From Anniella stebbinsi (Eukaryota; Chordata; Lepidosauria; Squamata; Anniellidae), in contig JARDYH010000007.1 in assembly GCA_029215795.1 (NCBI GenBank), positions 77,573,763 through 77,637,762 on the forward strand: a DNA stretch of 64,000 nucleotides, given 5' to 3'. Both the position numbers and the translations under genes were made by a program. This document shows, in pieces, positions 56,901 to 64,000 of this stretch. Each line of letters begins with the position of its first letter. The first letter of the stretch is position 1. The notes under the pieces were generated by a model. That model did no database searches and was not told where the DNA came from. It worked only from the letters and a program-made list of their open reading frames with translations.

Positions 56901-58124
56901 CTTCCAAAACTTGGACCCATCACTGCTGCCCATTGATGTCTTCCAGTCTGTGGTGGGCAAGGTGAGGGTTAGAATCATAGAATAGCAGAGCTGGAAGGGG
57001 CCTATGAGGCCATCAATTCCAACCCCCTGCTCAGTGCAGGAGTCCACCTTATAGCATGCCTGACAGATGGCTCTCCAGCTGTCTCTTGAATGCCTCTAGG
57101 GTGGGAGAGCCCACGACCTCCCTAGGTCATTGGTTCCATTGTCGTACTGCTCTAACAGTCAGGATGTTTTTCCTGATGTCTAGCTGGAATCTGGCTTCCT
57201 GTAACTTGAGCCCATTATTCCGCGTCCTGCACTCTGGGATGATCGAGAAGACATCCCGGCCCTCCTCTGTGTGACAACCGTTCAAGTATTCGAAGAGTGC
57301 TATCATGTCTCCCCTCAATCTCCTCTTCTCAAGGCTAAACATGCTCGGTTCTTTCAGGATCTCCTCATAGGGTTATCTGACACCACCCCATTCCAGTTCC
57401 CCAGCCCTGCCGTAATAGAACATTTTATTTTAGATCTATCCTGGCATGCCACCTGCCTCCTGTTCCTTTAGACCTGAAGCTATGGCTCCCCTAAACCCAA
57501 AGAGCTGAGGTGGGGCCAGAGAAACTTGCTTTGCTATAAAGGTGCAGTGCATCTGCATGGGTTTCTTTCCCTAGCCGACACTTTCCTTGCACTTACCCAC
57601 GAGGAATTAGTTGTGAAGCTTGGCCCTATCCATGCTGTAGGGGTTTGGGAGGCATGGCCAAATAGCTGCCACCTACCCCTACCCCCACATCTGCAGCCTG
57701 GGGCAGCTCACATTGTCTAATGGTAGGGCCAGCCCTGGTGGAAGGAGTCATCACACACAACTCTTTCACCAGAAGCAACATGTCGTTCAGTCCCCCAAGC
57801 CAGAGGCCATTTCACCCTCAAGAGCTGTGTGAAGAGGCCCTAACCTTGTCTTCAGATCCCAGCTCCTCAGCTTTGCAGGGATTGCATTAAGCTACCATTG
57901 CATCAGGTTGCAAGACTCAGCCCGTACATCCATCAACAGCTCTGTTACTTGTCTTCACCCAACTCCCTCCACCCCCATTAGAAGCAGGAGTCCGATTTCA
58001 GCAAAAGAGCAACAGGCAGTACGGTCTCACCTTGAAAGTAGACACCAGAGCAGATCTTTACCACTCTAGGCAATGAACTGAGATCCAGATTGCAGATATA
58101 ACGGTGGAAGGAAACAGAATCCAT
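44814..58124 (-). CDS. THEMIS2: THEMIS2, CABIT-domain immune adaptor (exons 1,2,4,5,6; exon 3 not found)
   Basis: THEMIS2 is a cytoplasmic GRB2- and VAV-binding adaptor of B cells and macrophages (family knowledge). Exons seen: 58031-58124, 52907-53047, about 47556-48586, 45208-45379, 44814-44914. Exons 1-2 encode the start of CABIT1 (SSLPRVVKICSGVYFQG, SIYELWGSECCLSTGDL). Exon 4 encodes CABIT2 (HIHFIKPLMLSEVL, SSSYEGRFRRSPRKF) and the GRB2 SH3 motif PAPPRPPKRK. Exon 6 ends with DSDHDYEEIDD. Human exon 3 (about 135 residues of CABIT1) should lie between 48587 and 52906, but no matching minus-strand frame was seen. Exon 2 joins exon 4 in phase, which would give about 512 aa against human 643. 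The exon 4 donor is uncertain. Confidence 0.9.
45208..45379 (-). CDS. THEMIS2: THEMIS2 exon 5
   Basis: Acceptor CCTGTACCAG, 172 bp, donor GCAA|GTATGT. Encodes LPSTKSNSVSQEPENQLFSG then IDYGTVNTPNQYKIEYGLQ, a poorly conserved, Ser/Pro/Lys-rich tail segment. It links in phase to exon 6. The acceptor choice depends on the exon 4 donor. Confidence 0.75.
46316..46366. repeat. (GGT)n followed by (ATT)n microsatellite
   Basis: Eleven or so GGT units then five ATT units, between THEMIS2 exons 4 and 5. Confidence 0.9.
47556..48586 (-). CDS. THEMIS2: THEMIS2 exon 4 (large CABIT2 exon)
   Basis: Acceptor TTTCTCCTCCAG at 48587 and beyond. Encodes VRNNVVKINSTLDVEVVDVT, then CABIT2 and the proline motif. 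Two donors are possible: AAG|GTATTG after 47556 (keeps frame with exon 5) and ATGG|GTGAGA after 47536 (stronger, but frame-shifts into exon 5 unless an internal exon 5 acceptor at 45357 is used). The phase-consistent end is given. Confidence 0.88.
48770..49790. repeat. Inverted repeat about 1 kb long, arms about 200 bp
   Basis: 48770-48985 (AATTTAAACAGAAATACAG, CAACAGTTTTCACGG, CTTTCAAATAG) matches the reverse complement of 49580-49790 with moderate divergence. Either an inverted pair of one repeat or a transposon with long terminal inverted repeats. It lies in the THEMIS2 interval expected to hold exon 3. Confidence 0.5.
50266..50629. mobile_element. ATGCGC-rich element, family C copy 5
   Basis: Starts GGCTGCCTCTACACC and ends CTTGTAGCGGGGGTCACAGCC (last 20 bases). 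Contains CGATTATGCGCATTATCGAA and GCGCGTTAAATAG. In the THEMIS2 region where exon 3 would be expected. Opposite orientation to the copy at 19.95 kb. Confidence 0.65.
52695..52885 (-). mobile_element. tRNA-derived SINE, second family
   Basis: Minus-strand head CATAGCTCAGTGATACAGCA; tail end GGCCTAGATGGATGAAG. It lies 22 bases beyond the THEMIS2 exon 2 donor. Confidence 0.7.
52907..53047 (-). CDS. THEMIS2: THEMIS2 exon 2
   Basis: Acceptor TTCTGCAG, 141 bp, donor AAAG|GTATGC. Encodes SIYELWGSECCLSTGDLMKI, then VDVQLQNVTCKN and HSFELPLDFKG, a clear match to the human CABIT1 core. Phase 1 on both sides. A 545-bp inverted-repeat transposon ends 49 bases upstream. Confidence 0.92.
53096..53640. mobile_element. 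Inverted-repeat DNA transposon, family B copy 2
   Basis: 545 bp in THEMIS2 intron 1, with ends TGGCTCAGTTCAG and CTGAACTGAGCCA. It lies 49 bases from the exon 2 acceptor on the upstream side, so the branch-point region of that intron may lie within or next to it. Confidence 0.8.
55010..55462 (+). mobile_element. LINE ORF2 C-terminus and 3' UTR
   Basis: Encodes LRVPTPREARRSATRERAFS then VVAPQLWNDLPDEAHLVPTL, stop near 55248. The tail holds AGCCCAGAGAGCTTCGGCTA and ends in an AAAT repeat. In THEMIS2 intron 1. Confidence 0.8.
55470..55850 (+). mobile_element. CR1-type LINE fragment
   Basis: Contains TTGAAATATTTGAAGGGTTG, CACATAGATGATGCAG and GGGGCCCCTTCCAGCTCTTC, CR1 ORF-end sequence with stops. 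Directly follows the LINE tail at 55.46 kb. Confidence 0.6.
56971..57372 (-). mobile_element. CR1 LINE 3' fragment
   Basis: AGAATCATAGAATAGCAGAG at the left marks the CR1 3' end; TCTCCCCTCAATCTCCTCTT and CAAGGCTAAACATGCTC further right are typical CR1. Minus orientation, in THEMIS2 intron 1. Confidence 0.8.
58031..58124 (-). CDS. THEMIS2: THEMIS2 exon 1 (coding part)
   Basis: MDSVSFHRYICNLDLSSLPR then VVKICSGVYFQG, donor CAAG|GTGAGA at 58030. It aligns end to end with the human first exon. The frame stays open upstream to an ATG at 58265, but the start at 58124 matches human length and is preferred. Confidence 0.92.
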
Positions 58125-58206
58125 AGCTCTTGTTACAGACGGAGCTGCTGCAGGATGTGGAAGCTTTGGCAGCAATGCAGGCGAGCTGTGCTGCTTATGT
58201 GGAAGT

Positions 58207-58240
58207 TCAGCTGTGACTTTCACTTTCACTTCCTCTTTTA
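58207..58240 (-). promoter_or_regulatory. THEMIS2: THEMIS2 proximal PU.1/IRF composite (EICE) and ISRE-like site
   Basis: On the minus strand, about 85-115 bases upstream of the ATG, the sequence reads GAGGAAGTGAAAGTGAAAGT (about 58236-58217). It contains the ETS-IRF composite GGAAGTGAAA and the interferon-response repeat GAAAGTGAAA. Both fit a gene expressed in B cells and macrophages. Binding is inferred, not shown. Confidence 0.6.
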
Positions 58241-59945
58241 AGTGATCACCCTTTTCCCCTCGCAAGCTAGTTTACATGAAGTTTGGGAGAATGTGTCACA
58301 CACAAGCGATGCCAGCTCATTGTGGCAATTTCCCGCCTCTGTTATCACAGGATGCGTCACCATGGCTGTTTAGAGAGGCTTCCTCATGGAGCCTCTCTCC
58401 AAATGGATGGCACATTAGGAGCTCCATCACACCAGCAATTTAGTGCACTCTCTCCATGCCTGGCGTGCGGATTTGCAGCACGGTACTCACATGCTGCCGT
58501 GCCTGTCCTGCTGACACCCCGTCTCTTCCCCAGCCTTTCCTAGAATGCTAAAAGTCTGGATTATTTTCCTTAAGTGCATTAGATACACTGTAAGCCTCTG
58601 TGTAGTTTTAAAAGAACTGGGGGCTTGAATGGATTGCATCAGGTCCTGGCAGGGAAAAGTGATCTCTCCTAGCAGCTGGCTCAAAGCCTCAATATAAAAC
58701 CCAAACCTTGCATCCCAGGCTCGAAAGCCTTTTGTAAATCATACAAAGGCTGAATCTCTGCAGAGACAGGCTTGTACTCCCTCGCTGCCCCCAAAGTGCC
58801 AGACTAAAGGGTCGTTCCATTTTTGCCCAGCAGAAAGGCAGTCTGGTTGAAGTGTTCATCTGACAGGACCTGACTGGAGGGAGAAAGAGAAGGAGTGGAG
58901 TAGAAGAGCAAACAAGTGAAGGAGCAAAAGAGCAGCTATTCAGGTGAAAGCGATCATAAGCTTGACGCGCTTCTGCATCAAAGGTAAAAAAAAACCACAG
59001 AGGCAAACCAGGAGGGAAAATGAGGTGTGATGGAGGTCTAGAATATATAGTGTTCCTCCCAGAATTTCAGTGGCTAGAGACATGTGGTATAGAATGTCAC
59101 ATCAGTTACAGTCTGATCCATTTTCCCACACTCAATTGACTTTATGGGGAAGTCCAGATTTCAAAATGGGGAGAAAATGTGTTTGTGGTGGACTTGGCTG
59201 GATAAGTTGAGTTCTTCCTTGTGTTAATGACTGGCCGTTGATGATGATGTTTTGTCACTATCGGCTTGGCAAGACATTGATCTATTTGCTAATGCTGAAT
59301 GGCAATACTTGCAATTGCAACATTTGTTAGAATCTAGATTCAGTCCTGCCGTTTTTACAGCTTCAGAGTTCCCTTTGCTATAGGGAACGCTAATTGAAGC
59401 TGATCAATTATATTGACCCACGAGTCATATTTATAAATACTTAGTATCAGTAAATAAATAGGATACACATGGTTTTAAGCAGGAATGGAATAGGGAACTT
59501 GATTGCCTCATTTTGCCTAATTACTGCTTTAGCATCTGTATATTCCCCACTATCATCCACACCGATAGGCATTATAGTGTCCAGCATTTGTTGTCTTATG
59601 GCTGAGGCTTCACAATATGTTGTTTTAATATTATTGGGGCAGTACAGGCAACATTAGCCTTGATATTACTGTGCTCAAGCATCTTTTGGGCTTTCCATAC
59701 AAATTTGGCAGTCACAAGTGGGATTTTCAAAACATGCAGTCCCCTTGTATAGCTGAAACTGGTAACCTATAACTATTTGCTGCTTTTACTGCCTTTTTGT
59801 TTTGATTCTTCAGCACAATTCGTTGTAGACGCCCCAACAGCTTTCTGAATCATGTTCTTTACCACCTGAATTTTCACTTTTCTCTATCACAGGGCATGCA
59901 GAATTACAATTCAATAATATATCCCCTTTCATTGGTTTCCTAGAC
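58241..59945. other. THEMIS2 upstream intergenic DNA, unassigned
   Basis: About 1.7 kb between the THEMIS2 promoter motif and the hAT-like terminus. No coding exon, RNA gene or complete repeat could be recognised. Confidence 0.45.
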
Positions 59946-60025
59946 CTGTGGTCCCCAACCTTTTTGGCACCAGGGACTGGGTTGTGGAAGACGATTTTTC
60001 CATGGACCGGGGGTGTGTGTGTGTT
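59946..60025 (+). mobile_element. hAT-like transposon terminus
   Basis: CTGTGGTCCCCAACCTTTTT then GGCACCAGGGACTGGGTTGT is a terminus I recognise from mammalian hAT-type repeats. The remainder dissolves into G/C-rich low-complexity sequence with no matching right end. Confidence 0.5.
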
Positions 60026-60027
60026 TG

Positions 60028-60155
60028 GGCTGGGTTTTTTGGGGGGGGCTTGGTGGTGGGGTTTGTTTTGGGTGGGAGTTGGGGAGTTGTACCCCCCCAC
60101 CCAAAACAACCCCCCCCCCACCAAGCCACCCCCCCCCAAAAAACCCAGCCCAGAC
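60028..60155. repeat. G/C-run palindrome
   Basis: GGGCTGGGTTTTTTGGGGG on the left pairs with CCCCCAAAAAACCCAGCCC on the right; TTGTTTTGGGTGGGA pairs with CCCACCCAAAACAA. Arms of about 55 bp. Open frames across it are artefacts of G and C runs. Confidence 0.7.
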
Positions 60156-60249
60156 CTACCGCTCGCCGCCGCCACCACTCTCCTCCGCCACCGCGTGACC
60201 AACCGCAGCCCCGGTTTGCCCCCGCTGCCCCCCAGTCTGCCCGGATCAC

Positions 60250-60450
60250 CTCAGTTTTCCTGGTCAGGACCTGGAAACCACGGGCAATCTGGGCACCCTA
60301 CTGGTGACAACGCGGCCCTCTCCCTTGTTGCTGTCCTCCGAGCTTCCCTCGGACTAGGCACCCGAAGGCGGACCTTTGATGTTGAGCGTAGTGTACGGGT
60401 AGGTTCATGTCGGGAAAGACGTTCCATCAGGTATTGTGGTCCCAAGCCGT
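60250..60450 (-). mobile_element. LINE ORF2 C-terminal fragment
   Basis: Minus frame with SRHEPTRTLRSTSKVRLRVP and SPREARRTATRERA, matching the LINE end at 55.0 kb, then broken by unrelated sequence. Confidence 0.7.
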
Positions 60451-60769
60451 GTAAATTGTTTATGCTGAATTAACAACCTGCCCCCACAAGCACACAGGCA
60501 TACACAATGCCCCCTAACCTGACAGAAGCATGCTTCAGTCTCTCTGAGGTGTACGAAGAAAGAGAACAGCCCTGGAGGCCTCTATTTGAACCCCATCCCG
60601 CACAACCCCTCCCCTTCAAGGTCTATTCCTATTGGACAATTTGAACATCATCCACTCTGTACAGGATGCTCTATGACATGTTTTGCTGCCTCCCACCCTT
60701 CATGGTGTCTACCTGTGGATGATGGGCTTCACCACACAAGTGTTTTATCACACTCTCGTCATGCCTGGT

Positions 60770-60880
60770 TTGCTGTCTGTTTCTCTTCTCCAGGCTAAAC
60801 ATGCTCAGTTCTTTCAGTCTCTTCTCATAGGGCTTTGTTTCCAGACCCTTGATCATCCTTGCTGCCCTCCCCGATCGATC
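60770..60880 (-). mobile_element. CR1 fragment
   Basis: TTCTCTTCTCCAGGCTAAAC and CTTTCAGTCTCTTCTCATAG match the CR1 segment at 57.3 kb. Confidence 0.65.
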
Positions 60881-61339
60881 AAAGTATAAAATGATCAAGC
60901 AATTATAAAATGAACAGCATTGCATAGTGCTCATTTGTGGAGGGCATGCCACCGTGTTGTAGCTCCAAAAAAACACATTCTGCAATGTTGCATGGAGACA
61001 AGGTTATTCTCAGCTTTACTTTTCTATAACACAAGATGTCATACTCTCTACAGTAGACAAGGCACTACAGGAAAGGGGAAAAACACATATTGCTCTCCTG
61101 CAACATTCACATTAACAAAATTTGGGAACAGGACCATCATCCTCACCAAAAAAAAAAAGAATCCATACTGCGTCCTCACTTTTGAGTCCTCCCACATATG
61201 TATAGAAGGCAAAAACTTAAAACATGCACTTGAGAGGTTCATGGTGCCTATGTTGCTGCTATTTAGGTGCCTGGGTCTTTGCTAGATTCTGCTTATTGCT
61301 TTTAATAGTTGCTGTTGAATTGTTATTTATTGCTCAATG

Positions 61340-61650
61340 TTGAAGAGCCCTGCCAGATCAGACCAAATGCCCATCTAATGCAGCATTCTGTTCCTGCAGT
61401 GGTCAACCGGATGCCCCAGTAGGAACCCCACAAGCAGGTCATTAATACAGCAGCACGCCACTCCACTTGTGTTCCCTAGCAACATGTATTGAGAGGCATA
61501 CTGGCAGTAATATGTAGCCATCACAACTAGTCACCATGGATAGCCTTATCCTCCATGAATTTATCTAACCCCTTTCTAAAGGCATCACTATATCTTGTGG
61601 TAGTGAATTGTAAGAAGTATTCCACGCAACATTTCTTGTTGTCTTGCTGT
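61340..61650 (+). repeat. Interspersed repeat, longer copy
   Basis: AGAGCCCTGCCAGATCAGAC, CACAAGCAGGTCATTAATAC, TAGCCATCACAACTAGTCAC, GTGAATTGTAAGAAGTATTC. Ends about 170 bases from the inferred PPP1R8 3' end. Confidence 0.6.
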
Positions 61651-61814
61651 CCTGAATCTTCTGCTCCTTTAAAAAAATATATTCAAGGTTTTTTTTGAGC
61701 ATTATTACTAGTAGGAAAGAAGGATAGAAAAATTTAGATTAAATAAAGTGGAGTGAAAATTGCACATGATCATTCGCTGGAAGGCATAGTAAAATCTGGG
61801 AACACACATTAAAC

Positions 61815-64000
61815 TCGCCATTTGGCAAAACAGTCATTTAATTTACAGTGTAGTAAAGGTTACAGGTAAAAAGCTCAACAGTGTGTGAAAAGGCCTATTA
61901 CACAAATGTACAAACGTCTGTACAGAGCCCCACACCTCTCATCCCTCCTCTCCCGTGCCCAATAACAGGACTGGTTTCAAAGATCTGAAATAAAAAGTTT
62001 GCACTATCTCAGGGAGGTGAGGGGCTGAGACCAGCAAGCAGTAAAATCCCGAGGGAGATACCTTGCAAAACAGTCACTTTTTTTAAAAAAAAATCTTTTA
62101 AAATCCAGCAAGGAGAAAGCTCAACTGCTGTGAACTGGTCCTATCCTGAAGAGCTGCCTTCAGAGCAGGAGACTGCTCTATAGCCTGGGAAGAGTTAACT
62201 GAAAATATCCTGAAGAGGAAAGGTTGCAGATGAAGTAACAGAGGTTTGGGAGTATGGAATACTACAGCTCACGAGCCATTAGCCATCACAACCGAGAATA
62301 AAGACACAGCTCCATCTTCACAAATGAGCCCTATATACACCTTAGGATGATACAGACAAAAGCAGATTGCACAGAAGTGACTTCATGACACTCATCCACT
62401 CCGGACTCCCAACATGATGGAGTATATTGTTTCAATATTTTTTTTTTTTGGGGGGGGGGGGGAAAGTAGCAGTTACATTGGATTATTTGACCCAAATCTC
62501 TGTCGGCCCCAATGCATTAAGGGGCAAATATAACTTTGGATAACTGCAATGCTTCTTAACTAGCAGGCATAGTTTAGCTGGGCTATACACTTTTAGAAGT
62601 CCCTTTGATTCCAAGGAGAACAACTCCATTGGTTAACTCTCCCAGTGAAATCCAGTTTTGACTTCAACTGAGTTGTGCTCACTGTTCTCGCCCTGTCGTG
62701 CCGTGTGGGGGCAGTGAACTGCTGGGGATGCTAACTGGATCTAAATATACAGAACTAAGAAGGAAATGATCAAGCACTGTGATTTAGAGTCTGCACAGTG
62801 CCGAGACTGGATACCGAACAAAGATGACAATACAGGACTCCAGGACAATACAGCTCCAACTTGATATTTACTTCAGTGTGTACAATATACACATCTAGAC
62901 CAGCTGCAAAGTCTTTTGGTTCCAAACATCTGGAACTGGGGTGAGTACCCATCTGAAGTCAACTGTTGCTCAGCCAAAAAGGGAAGTCAACGGGTCAGGC
63001 CGTAGAGTGGTAGAGCTGAGATCAGGAAACTAGTTTAACTTGGGCAACGTCCCTATTTGACAAAACTGCACACGTCACAAAATTTCAGGAACTGGCTGAC
63101 CATGTTTTGGGCTGCAGATTTAGGATTAGCCAGAAAAGGCGACACACATAAAACTGCACAAATTCTGCTTGTGTATAGAAAACCAAAATCCACAGCATGT
63201 TACAGACGACCGCTGCTGGACATTCCTGCTCACATCCCAAAGACTGGCCCCTCAGAAAAGTCAAATGCTGCTATTTGATCATTTTTTGGGGGGTTAGGAA
63301 GGGGCACTGTCAGATTACCTTAAACTCACATGTTAAGTAGATCTAAAATAAATGTTCAGAGTGATCTTCCTTTCCTTTTCAGTGCTTTCAGTCTAGGGTG
63401 CTAAGGAGCAATGAACCCGTTCCATTTTTATTCCTTGACCATTTCACCACACTTGCAGCTGCCAAAACGACGCTTGTTTACGCTGCAAACACTAAAAGCA
63501 CTTCATGACCCTGAGCTCTAAAAGCAAACTTGTATATTTGACTTACATAGAAACAATTCAACATAAGCCCGACAAAGTGCTACTTTAGGACATGTGTTCG
63601 TCTGAGACTGGCTGGTGAAAACTGAACAGGGATACTCTTTGTACTAAACACTCTGCCAATTCTGCAGCTGTAAGGTTGAGCTGTAAATGCTGACTGTGAG
63701 TTACCTGACAGTGCCTCTTAAAGGTATGAATATCAGAAAATAATAAAAATAACTATGGAACTATAATGGTTGGGTAAAAGGGAAAAAAAGGATACTAGGC
63801 AGTGCGGTTCCACAGGCAATGGGAGATATTTTTGCATTTCATTTTTAGACCCCTGTAGAATTCTTTTGAAGGTTGATTTTGTAAGGGAGTTTAGTCCTGT
63901 AACCTGGTTATGATACGCAGTTAGGACCAAGTCTGAAAAGCTGCTGCTGCGCTTACACAGTTTTCCCCCTCCGGCTGGTTGTCTCCATCCCCTCAGGACA
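61815..64000 (-). other. PPP1R8: Candidate PPP1R8 3' UTR (partial)
   Basis: A 2.2 kb stretch free of recognised repeats and of long reading frames, located where the 3' end of PPP1R8 should be if the human gene order holds. An ATTAAA signal on the minus strand (61837-61842) is followed 15-25 bases on by TTTAATGTGTGTT, a good GU-rich downstream element. No coding sequence of PPP1R8 (NIPP1) lies in the window. The identity is inferred from synteny only. Confidence 0.4.
61837..61842 (-). terminator. Polyadenylation signal ATTAAA of the right-edge transcript
   Basis: ATTAAA on the minus strand with a GU-rich element shortly after it. It marks the likely 3' end of the gene at the right edge of the window. 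Confidence 0.45.

Noticed and set aside
59964..60473. Overlapping long frames on both strands
   Set aside because: They run through G/C homopolymer palindromes and give Pro/Gly-rich or Trp-rich translations in every frame, a composition artefact.
1..64000. CRISPR arrays, operons, rRNA or prophage features
   Set aside because: The window is vertebrate nuclear DNA. No regularly spaced direct repeats, ribosomal operons or bacterial gene organisation were seen.

Overview
This is a vertebrate nuclear window, most likely from a squamate reptile (lizard-like). Its genes are split by short exons with GT-AG junctions. It holds tRNA-derived SINEs, CR1/L2-clade LINE 3' ends, many short inverted-repeat DNA transposons and microsatellites of the kind common in squamates. 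The species cannot be fixed from the sequence alone.

Four protein-coding genes were reconstructed by joining exons by reading phase: XKR8 (minus, exons 1-2 only; the rest lies left of base 1), SMPDL3B (minus, complete, 8 coding exons, 480 aa), RPA2 (plus, complete, 9 exons, 268 aa) and THEMIS2 (minus, exons 1, 2, 4, 5 and 6 found; exon 3 not found). A non-repetitive stretch from about 61.8 kb to the right edge is probably the 3' UTR of PPP1R8 on the minus strand. The order XKR8, SMPDL3B, RPA2, THEMIS2, (PPP1R8) matches the human 1p35.3 block read in reverse, so the locus is syntenic across amniotes.

Layout: 0-0.7 kb nested inverted-repeat elements; 2.3-6.4 kb XKR8 exons and its CpG-rich promoter; 6.4-10.2 kb repeat-rich intergenic DNA; 10.2-25.0 kb SMPDL3B; 25.0-33.0 kb divergent intergenic region with LINE, SINE, two 320-bp palindromic hAT-like MITEs and an orphan CpG island; 33.0-44.1 kb RPA2; 44.8-58.1 kb THEMIS2, convergent with RPA2; 58.1-61.8 kb repeats; 61.8-64.0 kb candidate PPP1R8 3' UTR.

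The genes do not form one pathway. RPA2 is the middle subunit of the single-strand DNA-binding complex RPA. XKR8 is a caspase-activated phospholipid scramblase. SMPDL3B is a surface phosphodiesterase that dampens innate signalling. THEMIS2 is a CABIT adaptor of B cells and macrophages. I found no operon-like or defence system. The most notable material is the missing THEMIS2 exon 3, a PU.1/IRF composite site at the THEMIS2 promoter, an SMPDL3B C-terminus that looks unlike a GPI signal, a Penelope-like inverted repeat with a hammerhead-like core, and several families of palindromic transposons.
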